A stretch of 64,000 nucleotides of DNA from Sphingopyxis terrae subsp. terrae NBRC 15098 (GCF_001610975.1 NZ_CP013342.1:124001-188000); one strand, 5' to 3'; shown: positions 1 through 10,492, counted from the stretch's first letter. Numbers and translations: made by a program. The notes: generated from the sequence alone by a model not told the origin.

Positions 1-2577
1 TGTCACCGCATATTTGTCATGAAGGTTTTCGATGGCACTTGTCACCGCGCGGCGGTCTGCATCCAGATAGGCGCGGTAGGTGGCGAACAACTGTTCGCGG
101 AACCGCAGCAGGATCTGCGTCTGCGCCGCAGCCGGTGTGATCTTGGCCCGCGCGGCGGCCACCAGTTCCTCACGCCGTTTTTCTGCTACGCGCAAGTCCG
201 CCTTCAGCGCCTTGGCCTCATCATCCAGCGCCTTGTGCACCGCCAATTGCTTGCCAATGTCCGACAGGCGGGACTCGATATCCTTGCCTTCATCCACCAG
301 CTTTTCGATCGGGATGCGCAGAAAGGGATCAACCTCCGCATCACGGGCGATGCTCAGGGTACGGCTTGCGCCGTCCAGATCAGGCTTTGTCTGCGTGCCG
401 CCAATGCCGAAATCGCCCTTGGTCCAGCAACTAGGCCAAGCATCGCGAGCAATGATATCCGCCTTGATCGTGGTCAGCACCGCTTTGGCTTCCTTGACCA
501 GATGCTTCATCTGGCCGTTCAATGCGGTCTGCTCGGCCTTTAGCGACGACAGCAAGGCCGATGGCAGGACACCGCTTTCGTCCTCGTCTTCATAGCCTTC
601 CTCATCGGCGGCAGCGAAGGCAGCTTGTAATTCATCGATCCGCGCGCGCTTGCTCGCCAGTTCCTCGATCAGCTCGGGAAATTCGCTTTGCAGGATTTCG
701 TCATCGGGGATCAGCTCCGCCCCCCAGCCGCTCGCCGCGATGGATTTCAGATCGATCTTCAGGCTATCGACATAGCGCGCAAGCCCGCCACGAATCTGGA
801 ACGGATTGAGCAGCGCCTGATCAGAGAAGGCCTGGGAGATGTCCGCCATTAGACCGCGCCGCAGGGCATAGACATTGTCTGCCTGCCCGTTGCCACGCGC
901 GATCATCTCCATCTGCGGCTGGATGATGTTCCACCAATCCGACAGCCGGCTCATGAACGCCTGATGCGTCGCGATCACGCCGGGGTGCGCCTTCACCAAT
1001 TCGGCAATGTCGCGTCGGTTGGTGATGGCGGAGGCGAAATCGCAATAGGCGGTATCGCCAGGACGCGGGGTGAAGCAGGCTTCGCGTAAATCCGGATAGT
1101 TCATCCAGTGGTGCTCGAGCGCATCCACTTCGGCCACGGGCACCCCGCCATGGATATGCGCGCGCACATCCTGCGGCTCTGGCGGCGGGGCATTGTCGAC
1201 ATAGCGGCGGATGTTGCAGTTATACCCCTCAGTCTCGATTTCCTTGATCGGGACCACGCGGGCATAGCCCGGCACATCCTCGCGACGCCGATAGACATCG
1301 ACGATCTTGGCCATATCCTCGGGCCGCAGGAAATTCTGCGCCTTGCCCTCGCGGAATTCACGGTCAGCGTTTATGAACAGCACGTCCTCACGGGCTTCTG
1401 CGTTTTCCTTGTTCATGACCAGAATGCAGGCCGGAATGCCGGTGCCATAAAACAGGCTGGAGGGCAGGCCGATTACGGCATCCAGCCAGCCCTGTGTGAT
1501 GAAAAACTCGCGTGCGTCCTTTTCCTCGCCTCCGCGAAACAGCACACCATGGGGCATGACTGTCGCCATGCGGCCATTGGATTTCAGAACCGCCAGCATA
1601 TGCTGGACGAACATCAGGTCAGCCTTCTTGCCTTTTTCCGGCATCCATTTGGCAAAGCGGCCTTTGAAATCCATCTCCTTGGCGCTGTAGTTCTGGCTGA
1701 ACGGCGGGTTGGCCAGCACACGGTCAAACCGGGTCAGCTCCCCATTGTCATCGCGGTGCTGCGGCTTGGTCAGCGTATCTTCCTGCTCGATCTTCGCGGA
1801 TTGGATATCGTGAAGGATCATGTTCATCTTGCAGATCGACCACGTGGTGCCTTGTGATTCCTGGCCCGCCAGCGTCAGGTTGTTGGGGTCGCCGCCATTG
1901 TCGCGGATGTAATCGCGCGACTGGATCAGCATGCCGCCAGAACCGACGGTGGGATCGTAGACGCTCATGCCGGGTTGCGGATCGACGATCTCGACCATGG
2001 TGCGCACGACATCGGCAGGGGTATAAAACTCGCCTGCCTTCTTGCCCGCCGAGTCCGCGAAATATTTGATCAGATATTCGTAGGCCGCGCCCAGCAGATC
2101 GGGAAATTCGAAGTTTTCATCCCTCAGGGGGATTTTCTCGAACACCTGGATGAAGTCCACCAGCGTATCGTCGCTGAGAGTGCGCTGGCCGATTTTCTTG
2201 TTGAAATTGATATGTTCCAGCACGTCTTCGAGCTGGTCCTTGTTGTGGCGCTCCAGCTCTCCCAACGCCGCATTCAGGCCGTTGCCTACATCTTCCTTGA
2301 GGTGACGAACCGTCTCCCAACGCGATGCTTCGGGCACGTAGAAGGTGTACTGGTCTGGATTTTCCAGCATCGCATTCAGCCGGTCACCATCGAGCCCGCG
2401 CCCGCGCAAATCCGTGCGCAACTTTTCGCGCTGCTGATCGAACAAGTCGCTGCACCGCTTCAGGAACAGGACGCCGAAGATGTATTCCTTATACTCCGAG
2501 GCATCCATATTGCCGCGAAGCTCATCGCAGGCTTTGAAAAGCAGATTTGTAAGCTGGGATAGGGTCAGTTTGGCCAT
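1..2577 (-). CDS. hsdM: Type I restriction-modification methyltransferase subunit HsdM, 3' end beyond window
   Basis: N6-adenine methyltransferase subunit of a type I restriction-modification system, which modifies DNA together with HsdS and supports cleavage by HsdR. The frame is open from an ATG at 2577 to the left edge, 859 codons without a stop, so the C terminus lies outside. An N-terminal helical HsdM domain (about residues 5-140) precedes the SAM-binding motif I DPTVGSGG (208-215) and the catalytic motif IV NPPF (290-293). The long C-terminal part is rich in charged helices, as in large HsdM variants. hsdS and hsdR are not visible and would be expected to the left. Family call is secure; the recognition sequence cannot be predicted. 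Confidence 0.93.
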   Translation of the reverse strand, partial: MAKLTLSQLTNLLFKACDELRGNMDASEYKEYIFGVLFLKRCSDLFDQQREKLRTDLRGRGLDGDRLNAMLENPDQYTFYVPEASRWETVRHLKEDVGNGLNAALGELERHNKDQLEDVLEHINFNKKIGQRTLSDDTLVDFIQVFEKIPLRDENFEFPDLLGAAYEYLIKYFADSAGKKAGEFYTPADVVRTMVEIVDPQPGMSVYDPTVGSGGMLIQSRDYIRDNGGDPNNLTLAGQESQGTTWSICKMNMILHDIQSAKIEQEDTLTKPQHRDDNGELTRFDRVLANPPFSQNYSAKEMDFKGRFAKWMPEKGKKADLMFVQHMLAVLKSNGRMATVMPHGVLFRGGEEKDAREFFITQGWLDAVIGLPSSLFYGTGIPACILVMNKENAEAREDVLFINADREFREGKAQNFLRPEDMAKIVDVYRRREDVPGYARVVPIKEIETEGYNCNIRRYVDNAPPPEPQDVRAHIHGGVPVAEVDALEHHWMNYPDLREACFTPRPGDTAYCDFASAITNRRDIAELVKAHPGVIATHQAFMSRLSDWWNIIQPQMEMIARGNGQADNVYALRRGLMADISQAFSDQALLNPFQIRGGLARYVDSLKIDLKSIAASGWGAELIPDDEILQSEFPELIEELASKRARIDELQAAFAAADEEGYEDEDESGVLPSALLSSLKAEQTALNGQMKHLVKEAKAVLTTIKADIIARDAWPSCWTKGDFGIGGTQTKPDLDGASRTLSIARDAEVDPFLRIPIEKLVDEGKDIESRLSDIGKQLAVHKALDDEAKALKADLRVAEKRREELVAAARAKITPAAAQTQILLRFREQLFATYRAYLDADRRAVTSAIENLHDKYAVT

Positions 2578-2986
2578 GATGGCAGATGGCACAAAACGTC
2601 TTGATTTGTCGACACACCTGAAGCCGTAGGATTGGAATGAGTTAGGGCTACCCTGCCGGGCGACCTGCTCTATCCGCTGGCGCGGACCGGACCTGTAGTC
2701 CCGGCCCATCCGGGTGACGATCATGAGCGGGTGCAAGCGGAGCGAGAGTTTCTGGAGGACGCGCTCTGTCCCGCATGGTCGGTGGCCATGCTCCTGAGGG
2801 CGCGGCGTTCCTGAGCTGACCCGCAGGCGCTCTTGCCTCTCTCATTGCCGGACGCCCGCTGGCCCACTTGGCCCGCGCGCAGGGCGTCCTGCGGCTTCGC
2901 GCCGTGCAAGGGTGCCGTTATTTGAGCGGATCGCTGCTGCGATCCTTGTGGGGGAACGCCAAGGGCTTTCCTGAGACCGCGATCTA
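2578..2986. other. Intergenic stretch between hsdM and IS5 copy A, with one hairpin
   Basis: No convincing gene is seen; the short open frames here have arginine-rich compositions typical of shadow frames in GC-rich DNA. The one structure I can point to is a perfect 7-bp stem with a 4-nt loop at 2928-2945 (GGATCGC-TGCT-GCGATCC). It could be a terminator for something transcribed from the left, but it has no T-tract. Confidence 0.4.
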
Positions 2987-3765
2987 GGTCGTGTTGACAA
3001 AAGACTTCAGCCATAGGCGCGAGGCGGCGAGGTTGAGGAAGCTCTCGAACGAGAGAAGTGTCTTGTCGTATCGGGTGGCGATCCGTCGTTGCTGTTTGAG
3101 CTTGCCGAACATTCGCTCGACGCGGTTGCGGTCCCGGTAGCGTCGATAGTCGGGATGCTCTGGCACCTTGCGGTTCGAGCGGGGCGGGATGATCGGCAGG
3201 ATGCCCCGGACGAGCAGGCTGTCGCGGAAGCGATTACCATCATAGCCCTTGTCCGCGAGCAGCGCCTTGGGTGTGGCGACGGGGATCGCCATCAGCGGTT
3301 CGGCGGCCGTGTAATCAGAGGCCTCGCCGCCGGTCAGGATGAAGCCGACAGGCAGTCCTTGATTGTCGCAGCGGGCGTGGATCTTGCTCGTAAAGCCGCC
3401 GCGTGATCGACCAAGAGCGTTCGCACAAGCCCCCCTTTTCCGCCCGCTGCCGAGACGTGGCCGCGAACGCTGGTGCTGTCGATCATGTGTTGCCAGTCGT
3501 CGGTTAGACCCAGATCGACCAGCGTTTGCAGCAAGGCATCCCAGACACCCTGTTCGGCCCAGCGGCGGAAGCGCACATAGACCGAGTTCCATTTGCCGTA
3601 CCGCTCGTGCATGTCGCGCCAGGGGCAGCCGACCCGCAGCACGTGAAGCATTCCATTGAGGAAGAGCCGGTTATCGCCCGCGGGCCGCGCCCAACGGCCG
3701 CGCTCAGGCGGCAGCAGTGGCCCGATCAGTTCCCACTCCGCATCCGACAAATCCCCGCGACCCAT
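2984..3765 (-). CDS. IS5-family DDE transposase, two overlapping frames joined by -1 frameshift (copy A)
   Basis: The first frame (start 3765) carries the N-terminal domain and the first catalytic Asp in MIDSTSVRGH. It overlaps a second frame with the DKGYDG Asp and the NRVERMFGK Glu of the DDE triad. The slippery A4G6 run lies at 3430-3439 on this strand, where a -1 shift joins the two frames, as is usual for IS427-group elements. The TAG stop of the second frame (2984-2986) lies outside the element, in the target site. Confidence 0.85.
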
Positions 3766-3835
3766 GACTGCTCCTCAAAAAGCAGTCTTGAATCAGAAGG
3801 AGGCGGGCTTGGGAATCCCTTTTGTCAACACGGCC
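2987..3835 (-). mobile_element. IS5-family (IS427 group) insertion sequence, copy A
   Basis: 849-bp element with terminal inverted repeats GGYCGTGTTGACAAAAG, sitting in a CTAG target so that CTA and TAG flank it (2-bp TA duplication). It is the most diverged of four copies: copies B, C and D encode identical proteins, while A has several substitutions (for example E for D near residue 12 of the first reading frame). It lies one or two bases past the stop codon of the adjacent integrase gene. Confidence 0.9.
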
Positions 3836-3839
3836 TAGG

Positions 3840-5042
3840 CTAATTGGCGGCTTTGCCCGCCCTTAGATCATCGAGATAGTCGCTCCACCATTGCGCCATC
3901 TTGACCCGCTCATCCCAATACTGGCCCCGATTGTAGGTCCCGCGAATAGCATTGCTATCGCCGTGCGCCAGCGCACGTTCGATCGCATCGGGGTGCCAGA
4001 GACCGCTCTCGTTGAGCAGGGTCGAAGCCGTCGATCGAAATCCGTGCGCTGTCATGTCATCCTTGCTGTAGCCCATGCGGCGAAACGATGAGTTGATCGT
4101 GTTCTCGCTCATCGGGCGCAGGCGGGTGTGGAAGGCTGGGAAGATGTAGCCTTGCCCCCCGGTAATCGCTTTCAGCTCCGTGAGCAGTTCAAGCACCTGG
4201 CGCGATAGGGGCACGGCATGGGTGCGCCGCGCCTTCATCTTCCCTGCGGGGATTGTCCAAATCGCTTTCTCGAAGTCGATCTCCTGCCACTCGCCGTGCC
4301 GCATCTCGCCCGGTCGGACGAAAATGTGCGGGGCCACTTTGAGCGCCAGCTTTGTGATCGGGTAGCATTCGAATGCGTCGATCGCGCGCAGCAGCTCGCC
4401 GAGCTTCTCCGGTTCAAGGATCGCCGCATAGTGGCGCGCCTGCGGCGTCAGCAACGCACCCTTGAGGATGGCTGTGGGGTCCGTCGTGCAGCGGCCAGTC
4501 GCCGCACCATAGCGGAACACCCGGCTCGCGAAGGAGCGGCACTTCTTCGCGGTCTCCCGATTGCCTCGTGCCTCCAGCTTCTTGAGCGGGGCGAGCATCA
4601 TCTGCGGGTCGACATCCGAAATCGGCATGTGCCCGATCGCTGGCTTGAGCAGATCAAGGAACCAGCGTGCCTTTAGCAGCGTAGCCTCAGCGCGGCCTTC
4701 GCCGACCATCTTGTTCTCGATGTACTCTCGGGCGACCGACTCGAAGGTGTTGGCGGCACTGATTTTTGCCGTCGCCTTGTTCTTCTTTCGCGTCAAAGCA
4801 GGGTCTTCGCCCTTGGCAATACGCAACCTGAGTTCATCGCGCTCGAGGCGGGCGGCTTGAAGACTAACTTCGGGCCAGGCACCAAGAGCGATGCGCTTTT
4901 CTATGCCGCCTACGTAATACTTCAGCCGCCAGAGTTTGGAGCCGTTGGGGAAGATTTCGAGGTAGAGGCCGCGCTCATCGGCGCGCTTGTAGGCGGTAGC
5001 ACCGGGCGAAAAAGCTCGGATTTGCGAGGCTGTCAGTGACAT
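3840..5042 (-). CDS. P4-type tyrosine recombinase/integrase
   Basis: Site-specific recombinase of the kind that integrates genomic islands at tRNA genes, about 400 aa. The N terminus has the DUF4102-type arm-binding domain (GLYLEI, WRLKYYVGG), then a core-binding domain, then the catalytic domain with Arg in RPGEMRHGEW, HGFR, and the C-terminal H...Y region (ALAHGDSNAIRGTYNRGQY). I start it at the ATG at 5042, because the conserved family N terminus begins there; the frame stays open upstream to 5141 but through repeat DNA. IS5 copy A abuts its 3' end without damaging it. The upstream repeats may be its own binding sites. Confidence 0.9.
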   Translation of the reverse strand: MSLTASQIRAFSPGATAYKRADERGLYLEIFPNGSKLWRLKYYVGGIEKRIALGAWPEVSLQAARLERDELRLRIAKGEDPALTRKKNKATAKISAANTFESVAREYIENKMVGEGRAEATLLKARWFLDLLKPAIGHMPISDVDPQMMLAPLKKLEARGNRETAKKCRSFASRVFRYGAATGRCTTDPTAILKGALLTPQARHYAAILEPEKLGELLRAIDAFECYPITKLALKVAPHIFVRPGEMRHGEWQEIDFEKAIWTIPAGKMKARRTHAVPLSRQVLELLTELKAITGGQGYIFPAFHTRLRPMSENTINSSFRRMGYSKDDMTAHGFRSTASTLLNESGLWHPDAIERALAHGDSNAIRGTYNRGQYWDERVKMAQWWSDYLDDLRAGKAAN

Positions 5043-5043
5043 T

Positions 5044-5119
5044 TGGGGGCATGACCTTTCGCCAGAAAGGGGCATGTGGGGGCATATGCCCCGCTCCATG
5101 CCCCTGATTGTGGGGGCAC
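5044..5119. repeat. Cluster of TGGGGGCAT-like repeats before the integrase
   Basis: Six copies of a GGGGCA core lie within 76 bp: TGGGGGCAT at 5044-5052 and 5077-5085, AGGGGCATG at 5068-5076, TGGGGGCAC at 5111-5119, and the reverse form ATGCCCC at 5086-5092 and 5098-5104. The 5077-5092 pair forms a near-palindrome. They fall directly upstream of the integrase start and could be integrase or excisionase arm sites, or operators for int. Confidence 0.55.
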
Positions 5120-5143
5120 GGCCTGAAACAGCGTGAAACACGC

Positions 5144-5254
5144 GGCATCAAAATCCAGCCAAAAATGGCAGAATTCTGCGGTTTTCTCAAGGTTTTTGAT
5201 GCCACTCCCGCAGGAGTTTTGGTGCCCAGAAGAGGAACTGAACTGGGCATCAAA
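5144..5254. other. Putative attachment-site region: inverted GGCATCAAA repeats and a tRNA-3'-end-like 17-mer
   Basis: GGCATCAAAA at 5144-5153 is matched by its perfect inverse TTTTGATGCC at 5194-5203, and GGCATCAAA recurs at 5246-5254. Between them, 5220-5236 reads TGGTGCCCAGAAGAGGA, which on the other strand is TCCTCTTCTGGGCACCA. From memory this is the 3' terminus of an alphaproteobacterial tRNA-Leu including CCA. Its position beside a P4-type integrase fits an att core. No complete tRNA is present. Confidence 0.4.
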
Positions 5255-5928
5255 GCGGCGGAAATCCGATGCAATCAACAACGAGATACCGCTGAAACCA
5301 TCATAGAAACCATCACAAAATTTGGCAAGGGCTGGACGATATCGGAAGCCGATTTTTGGTTGCAAATTCGCTCGCGATCGCAGTCGCAGCTTTTCAAGCT
5401 CGCCGGCAGAAAAATCGCCGACCGAGTAATCATTTTATGAGCGTCGAATTCGAGCTGGCAACTTGCTAGCTATTGCGGCCCAGTCCTGTTGACGAGGCCA
5501 ATAAGGTCGAGACCACGCGTTCGAGTTCGGCCAGTGCGGCAATTGCCCCCATTCCCAAGAACGACCGCGCGCGCCCGGCGCTGGCCAACGGGCCGCCTTG
5601 CGCCGATCGCCTCAGAGAGTTGCCGCACATCCGCCAAAGGACGACAAATGGAGGCTTTGAGCGTCGATCATAACGGTCGAGTTCGCGCCTCCCGCTGTCG
5701 CCCGGGTCGTCTTGCAACTATGTACGGTGCCCTTCCGACCAGGCCAAAACAAATCCCATAGCTCAATCCCAGAGCCCACGCGGGTTCCCCCATCAGAGGC
5801 TTTCGTACGCTAAAGCGCCCGAGCCCTTCGCGTTAGGATGTGGATTAGCGCCAGAATGGGGCTCTGACTCACTTTTGGTGCAAGTGCGTTGATAGTGGCG
5901 AGTTTTTCCCCGAAGGAGGAGATCGCCA
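5255..5928. other. Non-coding or degraded stretch between att-like region and ISL3 remnant
   Basis: No intact gene is supported. Around 5470-5720 the minus strand has weak resemblance to an IS5/IS4 transposase core (a STVMIDAQSLH-like stretch) but is interrupted. The left end of the ISL3-like element probably lies near 5850, where GGGCTCTGACTCACTTTTGG occurs shortly before its transposase start. Confidence 0.3.
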
Positions 5929-6315
5929 TGCATGGGAGAGGTTTTCGCGAAGCCATTGCGCCAACAGGATTGGTGATCGACAAGGTCGAGTATGCCGCCG
6001 ATCAGATACGGATCACCCGGCGATCCCGATTTCGAGTTTCGATTTACCCGAACTGCTGCCGCCCATCTGCGCGTGTCCACAGTCGATATCACTGTACACT
6101 CGCCGATCTACTCTCTCATGGCCGACCGGTTCGGATTACTCTTGTCGCCCGGCGTTTTCGCTGCGCCACATCCCGCTGCACCACGCGGATCTTCGTTGAA
6201 CGCTTTCCTCCAGATGTGACTGCAACATTTGCCCGGCGTACGGCCCGCCTGGATTCTATCGTACATCACCTTAGGCTGGCGCTGGGTGGGCGTCCGGCGG
6301 CCAGCTTGGCGCGCC
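5929..6315 (+). pseudogene. ISL3-family transposase, N-terminal fragment
   Basis: About 129 codons from an ATG with a good ribosome site (AAGGAGGA) resemble the N terminus of ISL3 transposases: a Cys-containing zinc-finger region, RVHSRYH, then IFVERFPPDVTATFARRTAR and SIVHHL. The match stops abruptly after ASLARRL, where the frame runs straight into IS66 TnpA sequence, so the catalytic domain is gone. A Cys expected in the finger appears replaced (IYPNCCRPS). Confidence 0.7.
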
Positions 6316-7673
6316 GCCTTGAGGTGTTCATCGGCGCGGGCAAGCGGCGGGAGTGGCCGCCCGAGGTGGAGGCCTCGATTGTCGCGGAGTGCTATTCGGG
6401 CCGCAAGGGCGTCAGTCCTGTGGCGCGCCGGCATGGGCTGGATCCCTCGCAGCTATACGCCTGGCGGCGGGATTTGCGTAAACAGCTTGAGGCCGAGGGT
6501 GTGATCCTGCCATCGGCACATTCGGAAGATCGGCGAGGATGTGGCCGAGCGCCTCGATGTGGTGCCGACCACCTTCCGCGTCCTGGTCACCCGGCGGCCG
6601 CGTTATGGCTGCCGTTCGTGCGAGAGCGCGATCGTGCAGGCTCCGGCGCCAGCGCGGATCATCGAGGGCGGTACTCCCACCGAGGCACTGATCGCCCAGG
6701 TGCTGGTATCCAAGTATGCCGATCACCTGCCGCTTTACCGGCAGGCCCAGATATACGCCCGGCAGGGCATCCGGCTCGACCGATCCACTTTGGCCGACTG
6801 GGTCGGGCGAGCGGCCTGGTATCTGCGCCCCTTGCGTGACCACATTCTCGACGAGCTACGACGATCCGAGCGGTTGTTCGCCGACGAGATAACCGCCCCG
6901 GTCCTCGATCCGGGCGCGGGCCGACCAAGACAGGACAGCTCTGGGCCTATGCTCGCGATGATCGACCATGGGGCGGCTGCGATCCGCCGATCGTTGCCTA
7001 TGTCTATGCGCCAGATCGCAAGGCAAAACGCCCTCACACGCACCTTGGTGATTTCGCGGGCATCCTGCAGGTCGATGGCTATGGCGGCTACGCCGCGCTC
7101 GCCCGGCGGCGCCAGCAGATCCGGCTCGCTTTCTGCTGGGCGCACGTCCGCCGCAAGTTCTACGAACTGGCCGACACGTCGCCGGTCGCCACCGAAGTGC
7201 TGCGCCGCATTGCCTTGCTCTATGGTGTCGAGGACGAGGTGCGCGGTTCACCCGCCGAGCAACGCTGTGCCGCTCGGACCGAACGCAGCCGCGTCATCGT
7301 CGGTGATCTTCATCAATATCTTGCCGCCCCTGGCCGCCAAGTCAGCGCCAAGAGCAAGCTCGGCGAGGCGATCCGCTATGCGCTCACCCGCTGGGATGGA
7401 CTGTCCCGGTTCATCGACGACGGCCGCATCGAGCTCGACTCCAATACCGTCGAACGCTCGATCCGCCCCCTCGCATTGAATCGCAAAGATGCCCTGTTTG
7501 CCGGTTCCGACGAAGGCGGCGACAACTGGGCGGTGATCGCCACGCTCATCGAAAACTGCAAGATCAGCGGCGTCAACCCGCACGGGTGGATGACCCAGAC
7601 CCTCGTGAAACTTGCCAACGGTCATCCCGCCAACAATCTCGCCCAACTCATGCCATGGTCCACCGTGGCCTGA
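6316..7673 (+). pseudogene. IS66 tnpA-tnpC deletion remnant
   Basis: The first segment is TnpA-like (RRLEVFIGAGKRREW, helix-turn-helix). After the deletion near 6520 the sequence continues as TnpC from EDVAERLDVVPTTF, runs with high identity to the intact copy as far as LFADEI, loses frame near 6920, and is readable again to the natural C terminus (LMPWSTVA). Non-functional. Confidence 0.8.
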
Positions 7674-7687
7674 AAACACCGGTTACA
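6316..7687 (+). mobile_element. Degenerate IS66-family element, 5' end missing
   Basis: The right end AAACACCGGTTAC (7675-7687) is identical to that of the intact IS66 at 36443-38887, to which this copy is closely related, but no left terminal repeat is visible. An internal deletion near 6520 joins the start of tnpA to the middle of tnpC, removing tnpB and the tnpC 5' part. A one-base deletion near 6920 then shifts the frame of what remains of tnpC. Confidence 0.8.
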
Positions 7688-7862
7688 TGCTTTCGCTGCT
7701 TGGCACTGTTTCGCCTTCCCGTTCTATCTGGTGCGGCGCGAACGATGGCTTGAACGCCGCAACGGCATGGCCGGCGAACGCTGAGTGGCAGCTCCCTTTC
7801 CCGGCAGGCAAGGTCTGGCAAGCACCGCACCTGCGGGAACCCGGGGCGAAGGACAACCAGGA

Positions 7863-8858
7863 TCAGGCTGCAAGTGGCGGTGCAGTGTGCGTATCCCAAA
7901 GGGCAAGAATGCTGCGGAGTGCGGTTACAAAGGCCAAAGGCTGATCGAGCATCAGATGGTGACGGGCTTCAGGCACCGCGATGATCGGAATGTCACCTCC
8001 ACCCAGCTCGCGGACGTATTCGGCCGATTCCGGGGTGAAGAGTTGGCTCATACCGCCGTGCACGATGGCCTTCCGGCCCGGTGCCTGCACCAGACGCTCG
8101 CCCATGGTGAGCCATTCGTTGGGCTTGTTGCTCCTCCGAAAGACCTCGGTTGAAAACTTCCACGTCCACTCGTCTCCATCCTGTCGCAGGGAATGATAGG
8201 CCATGTAGTCCAGAAGGAATGGCTCGCCGACCGGCTGGGGCGGGGAAAGGATGTACCGCTTACGTGCCGTTTCATAGCAAGGATAACGCTTGCTGGGCTT
8301 GTCCGGATCGCCGGAACCAGGGCTTGACCGCCTGAGGTTCCAGTACTCTTCCAGGAGAGCGGGCCGCATGATCATGAGATCGCAAACCACCACTCCGGCA
8401 AAGGCCTCGGGCCACTGGGTCACGGCTGTCAGGGCTGCGCCCGACCCGAAGCTGTGCGCGATGATTGTCGGCTTTTGGCCATCCGCAAACATATTCAGCG
8501 CCTCGGCAATCTCGCGAAACTCGCCCCCTCTCGCCAAGAGGTCGGCGCGACCACGCATGTCGCTGTCGCCCATGCCGGCCAGATCAAACGCCACCACGTC
8601 ATAATCTTCTGCCAGAAACGGTGCAATGAAGGCAAAGCAGCGCGCATGTGCCAGAAAGCCATGGGTCATCAATACCTTGGGCTTGCTGGGGTCACCCCAG
8701 CGGAAATAGTGCGCCTTGGCCCCATCTATTTCCACATAACCTTCTTCGCGGGGCACCTTGAGCGCCGACACGAACCATTCGGGCAGATGTGAGCCGTCGC
8801 CAGCCCAAACAGGATCAATGTCCACTGGAAAGTCACTTATTCTGAACATCTCATTCAT
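7863..8858 (-). CDS. Alpha/beta hydrolase (probable esterase acting after the BVMO)
   Basis: 331-aa alpha/beta-fold hydrolase without signal peptide. The oxyanion-side HGF motif (MTHGFLAHARC), nucleophile elbow AHSFGSG and terminal catalytic His in EARHHLMLDQP are present. I start it at the ATG at 8858, which overlaps the BVMO stop codon (ATGA), rather than the longer frame opening at 8933; this implies translational coupling. As last gene of the operon, directly after a Baeyer-Villiger monooxygenase, its likely job is to hydrolyse the ester or lactone that enzyme makes. That role is inferred from context. Confidence 0.85.
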   Translation of the reverse strand: MNEMFRISDFPVDIDPVWAGDGSHLPEWFVSALKVPREEGYVEIDGAKAHYFRWGDPSKPKVLMTHGFLAHARCFAFIAPFLAEDYDVVAFDLAGMGDSDMRGRADLLARGGEFREIAEALNMFADGQKPTIIAHSFGSGAALTAVTQWPEAFAGVVVCDLMIMRPALLEEYWNLRRSSPGSGDPDKPSKRYPCYETARKRYILSPPQPVGEPFLLDYMAYHSLRQDGDEWTWKFSTEVFRRSNKPNEWLTMGERLVQAPGRKAIVHGGMSQLFTPESAEYVRELGGGDIPIIAVPEARHHLMLDQPLAFVTALRSILALWDTHTAPPLAA

Positions 8859-10492
8859 CAGGTTGCGCTGTCCTTGTTCGCTGGTGTGCTGGCGGCAAAG
8901 CCGCGGTAGGCATCGCGTGCCACATCGCCGCAAATCGCAGCATAGGTCGACACGCTTGGAAAATTGATGAGTTGGCGCTTCTTACCCGGGATGTTTGCGC
9001 CCATGTACCAGGAGTCCGCTTCGGGAAAGAGCGTCATAGCGCCAACCTGAGCGACCATTTCGGTCCAGTCCGCCTCTGCTTGCGGATCGGCGTCGAAAAG
9101 ATCGTAACCGTTGTTTCGCAGCCAGACCATGAAATCGCAGATCCAGTCGCCCTGCATTTCCGCGCTTGTCGGGCCGTTGGAAAAACCCGAGGGGCTCAGG
9201 GGTCCGTAAGCGAACAGCATGTTGGGGAAACCCGATACCGCCATTCCCAGATAGGCGCGCAGCCCGTTGTCCCAAGCTTGCGACAGTAACAGGCCGCCCC
9301 TGCCGGTGATGTTCATGTCGATCAACCCGCCCCGCCCCGCGTCGAAGCCGGTGGCGAAAACGATGAGATCGCATTCGACCTCGCCGTCTGCGGTTGTGAT
9401 TGCGTGCGGCCCGACACGGGTGATCGGGTTTGCCTTCAGATCAACCAGCGCAACATTGTCCTGCGCGAAAATCTCGTAATATCCCTGTTCCAGCGAAGGT
9501 CGCTTCGTGCCGAACGGATGCGGCGGTTCGGATGGGGCGAGTTTCTCGGCCAGATCGGGATCGGCGATCCGCGCGCGAACCTTGTCGCGCCAGAAATCGT
9601 AGGCGTGGCGATTGGCTGCGCGATTGGTAAGCAAGTCGGCGAAGTTGTGGTACCAGAACCTCAATCCGCCTCGCTGCCATAAATCTTCGAAGTGGGCATT
9701 GCGCTCAATCTCGTCGACTTCGAGCGCCGAGACTTCAAGTGACTGGCTTTCAAATCCTCCGCTCGTCTGCCTGCGCTGTTCGAAAAGGGCAGGATAGCTG
9801 TGCTTTTCGCGTTCCTGATCCTCCCGCGTCAGCCGCTCCTGCCGCATCGGCAGGGCCAGGATCGGGGTTCTTTGGAACAGGATCAGCGCTTCAGCCCGCT
9901 TGGCTGCTTCTTGGGCGACCTGCACACCGCTCGCTCCGGTTCCGATCAGGGCAACTTTGCGCCCATCGAGATCAATACCCTCCTGCGACCAGCGCGCCGT
10001 GTGGCACCATTCGCCCTCGAAATCCTCAATGCCCGGAATGTCGGGGATATACGGCTTCGACGCAAAACCGAGGGCTGGGAGCAAGAAGCGTGTCGATACG
10101 GATTGCCCGCCCTCAAGCTGTAGATTCCATAGTCCCCGCCCTGCATCAAAATCGGCGCTTTCGACCCTCGATCCCATCCGCATCAGCGGCCAAAGGTTCA
10201 GCGTATCGCAGACATGGCGGAAATAGGCCCTGAGTTCTTCCCAGCCGGGAAAGCGCTCACTCCAAGTCCATGTCCGCCACACTTCGGGGATCGAGAATTC
10301 ATAGAGCGGAATCTGCGAATCCACGCGTGCGCCGGGATAGCAATTCCAGTGCCAGATGCCGCCCGGATCGGTCGCAGCATCGACCAGCAGCACGTTGAAC
10401 CCGGCGTCCCGCAACTTGTGGAGCAAGTAGATCCCGCTGAAGCCAGCACCGATGATCACAGCGTCATAATCGGGCGAAGTCTGATTCGTCAT
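8858..10492 (-). CDS. Baeyer-Villiger flavin monooxygenase
   Basis: 544-aa FAD- and NADPH-dependent enzyme expected to insert oxygen next to a ketone, giving an ester or lactone. The FAD Rossmann motif GAGFSG is at 15-20, the BVMO fingerprint FxGxxxHTxxW at 158-168 (FEGEWCHTARW) and the NADPH-binding GTGASG at 184-189. The start at 10492 overlaps the ligase stop by ATGA; the open frame further upstream is the ligase gene read in another frame. The full fingerprint separates it from ordinary flavin-containing monooxygenases. Substrate unknown; the neighbourhood suggests a hydrophobic cyclic or branched ketone. Confidence 0.92.
   Translation of the reverse strand: MTNQTSPDYDAVIIGAGFSGIYLLHKLRDAGFNVLLVDAATDPGGIWHWNCYPGARVDSQIPLYEFSIPEVWRTWTWSERFPGWEELRAYFRHVCDTLNLWPLMRMGSRVESADFDAGRGLWNLQLEGGQSVSTRFLLPALGFASKPYIPDIPGIEDFEGEWCHTARWSQEGIDLDGRKVALIGTGASGVQVAQEAAKRAEALILFQRTPILALPMRQERLTREDQEREKHSYPALFEQRRQTSGGFESQSLEVSALEVDEIERNAHFEDLWQRGGLRFWYHNFADLLTNRAANRHAYDFWRDKVRARIADPDLAEKLAPSEPPHPFGTKRPSLEQGYYEIFAQDNVALVDLKANPITRVGPHAITTADGEVECDLIVFATGFDAGRGGLIDMNITGRGGLLLSQAWDNGLRAYLGMAVSGFPNMLFAYGPLSPSGFSNGPTSAEMQGDWICDFMVWLRNNGYDLFDADPQAEADWTEMVAQVGAMTLFPEADSWYMGANIPGKKRQLINFPSVSTYAAICGDVARDAYRGFAASTPANKDSAT

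Noticed and set aside
2721..3014. Minus-strand open frame beginning MAEVFCQ
   Set aside because: Its start lies in the IS5 end and the remainder is arginine- and alanine-rich non-coding sequence without homology.
5466..5717. Complete IS5/IS4 transposase gene
   Set aside because: Only a weak, interrupted resemblance to a transposase core is visible, with no ends and no intact catalytic residues.
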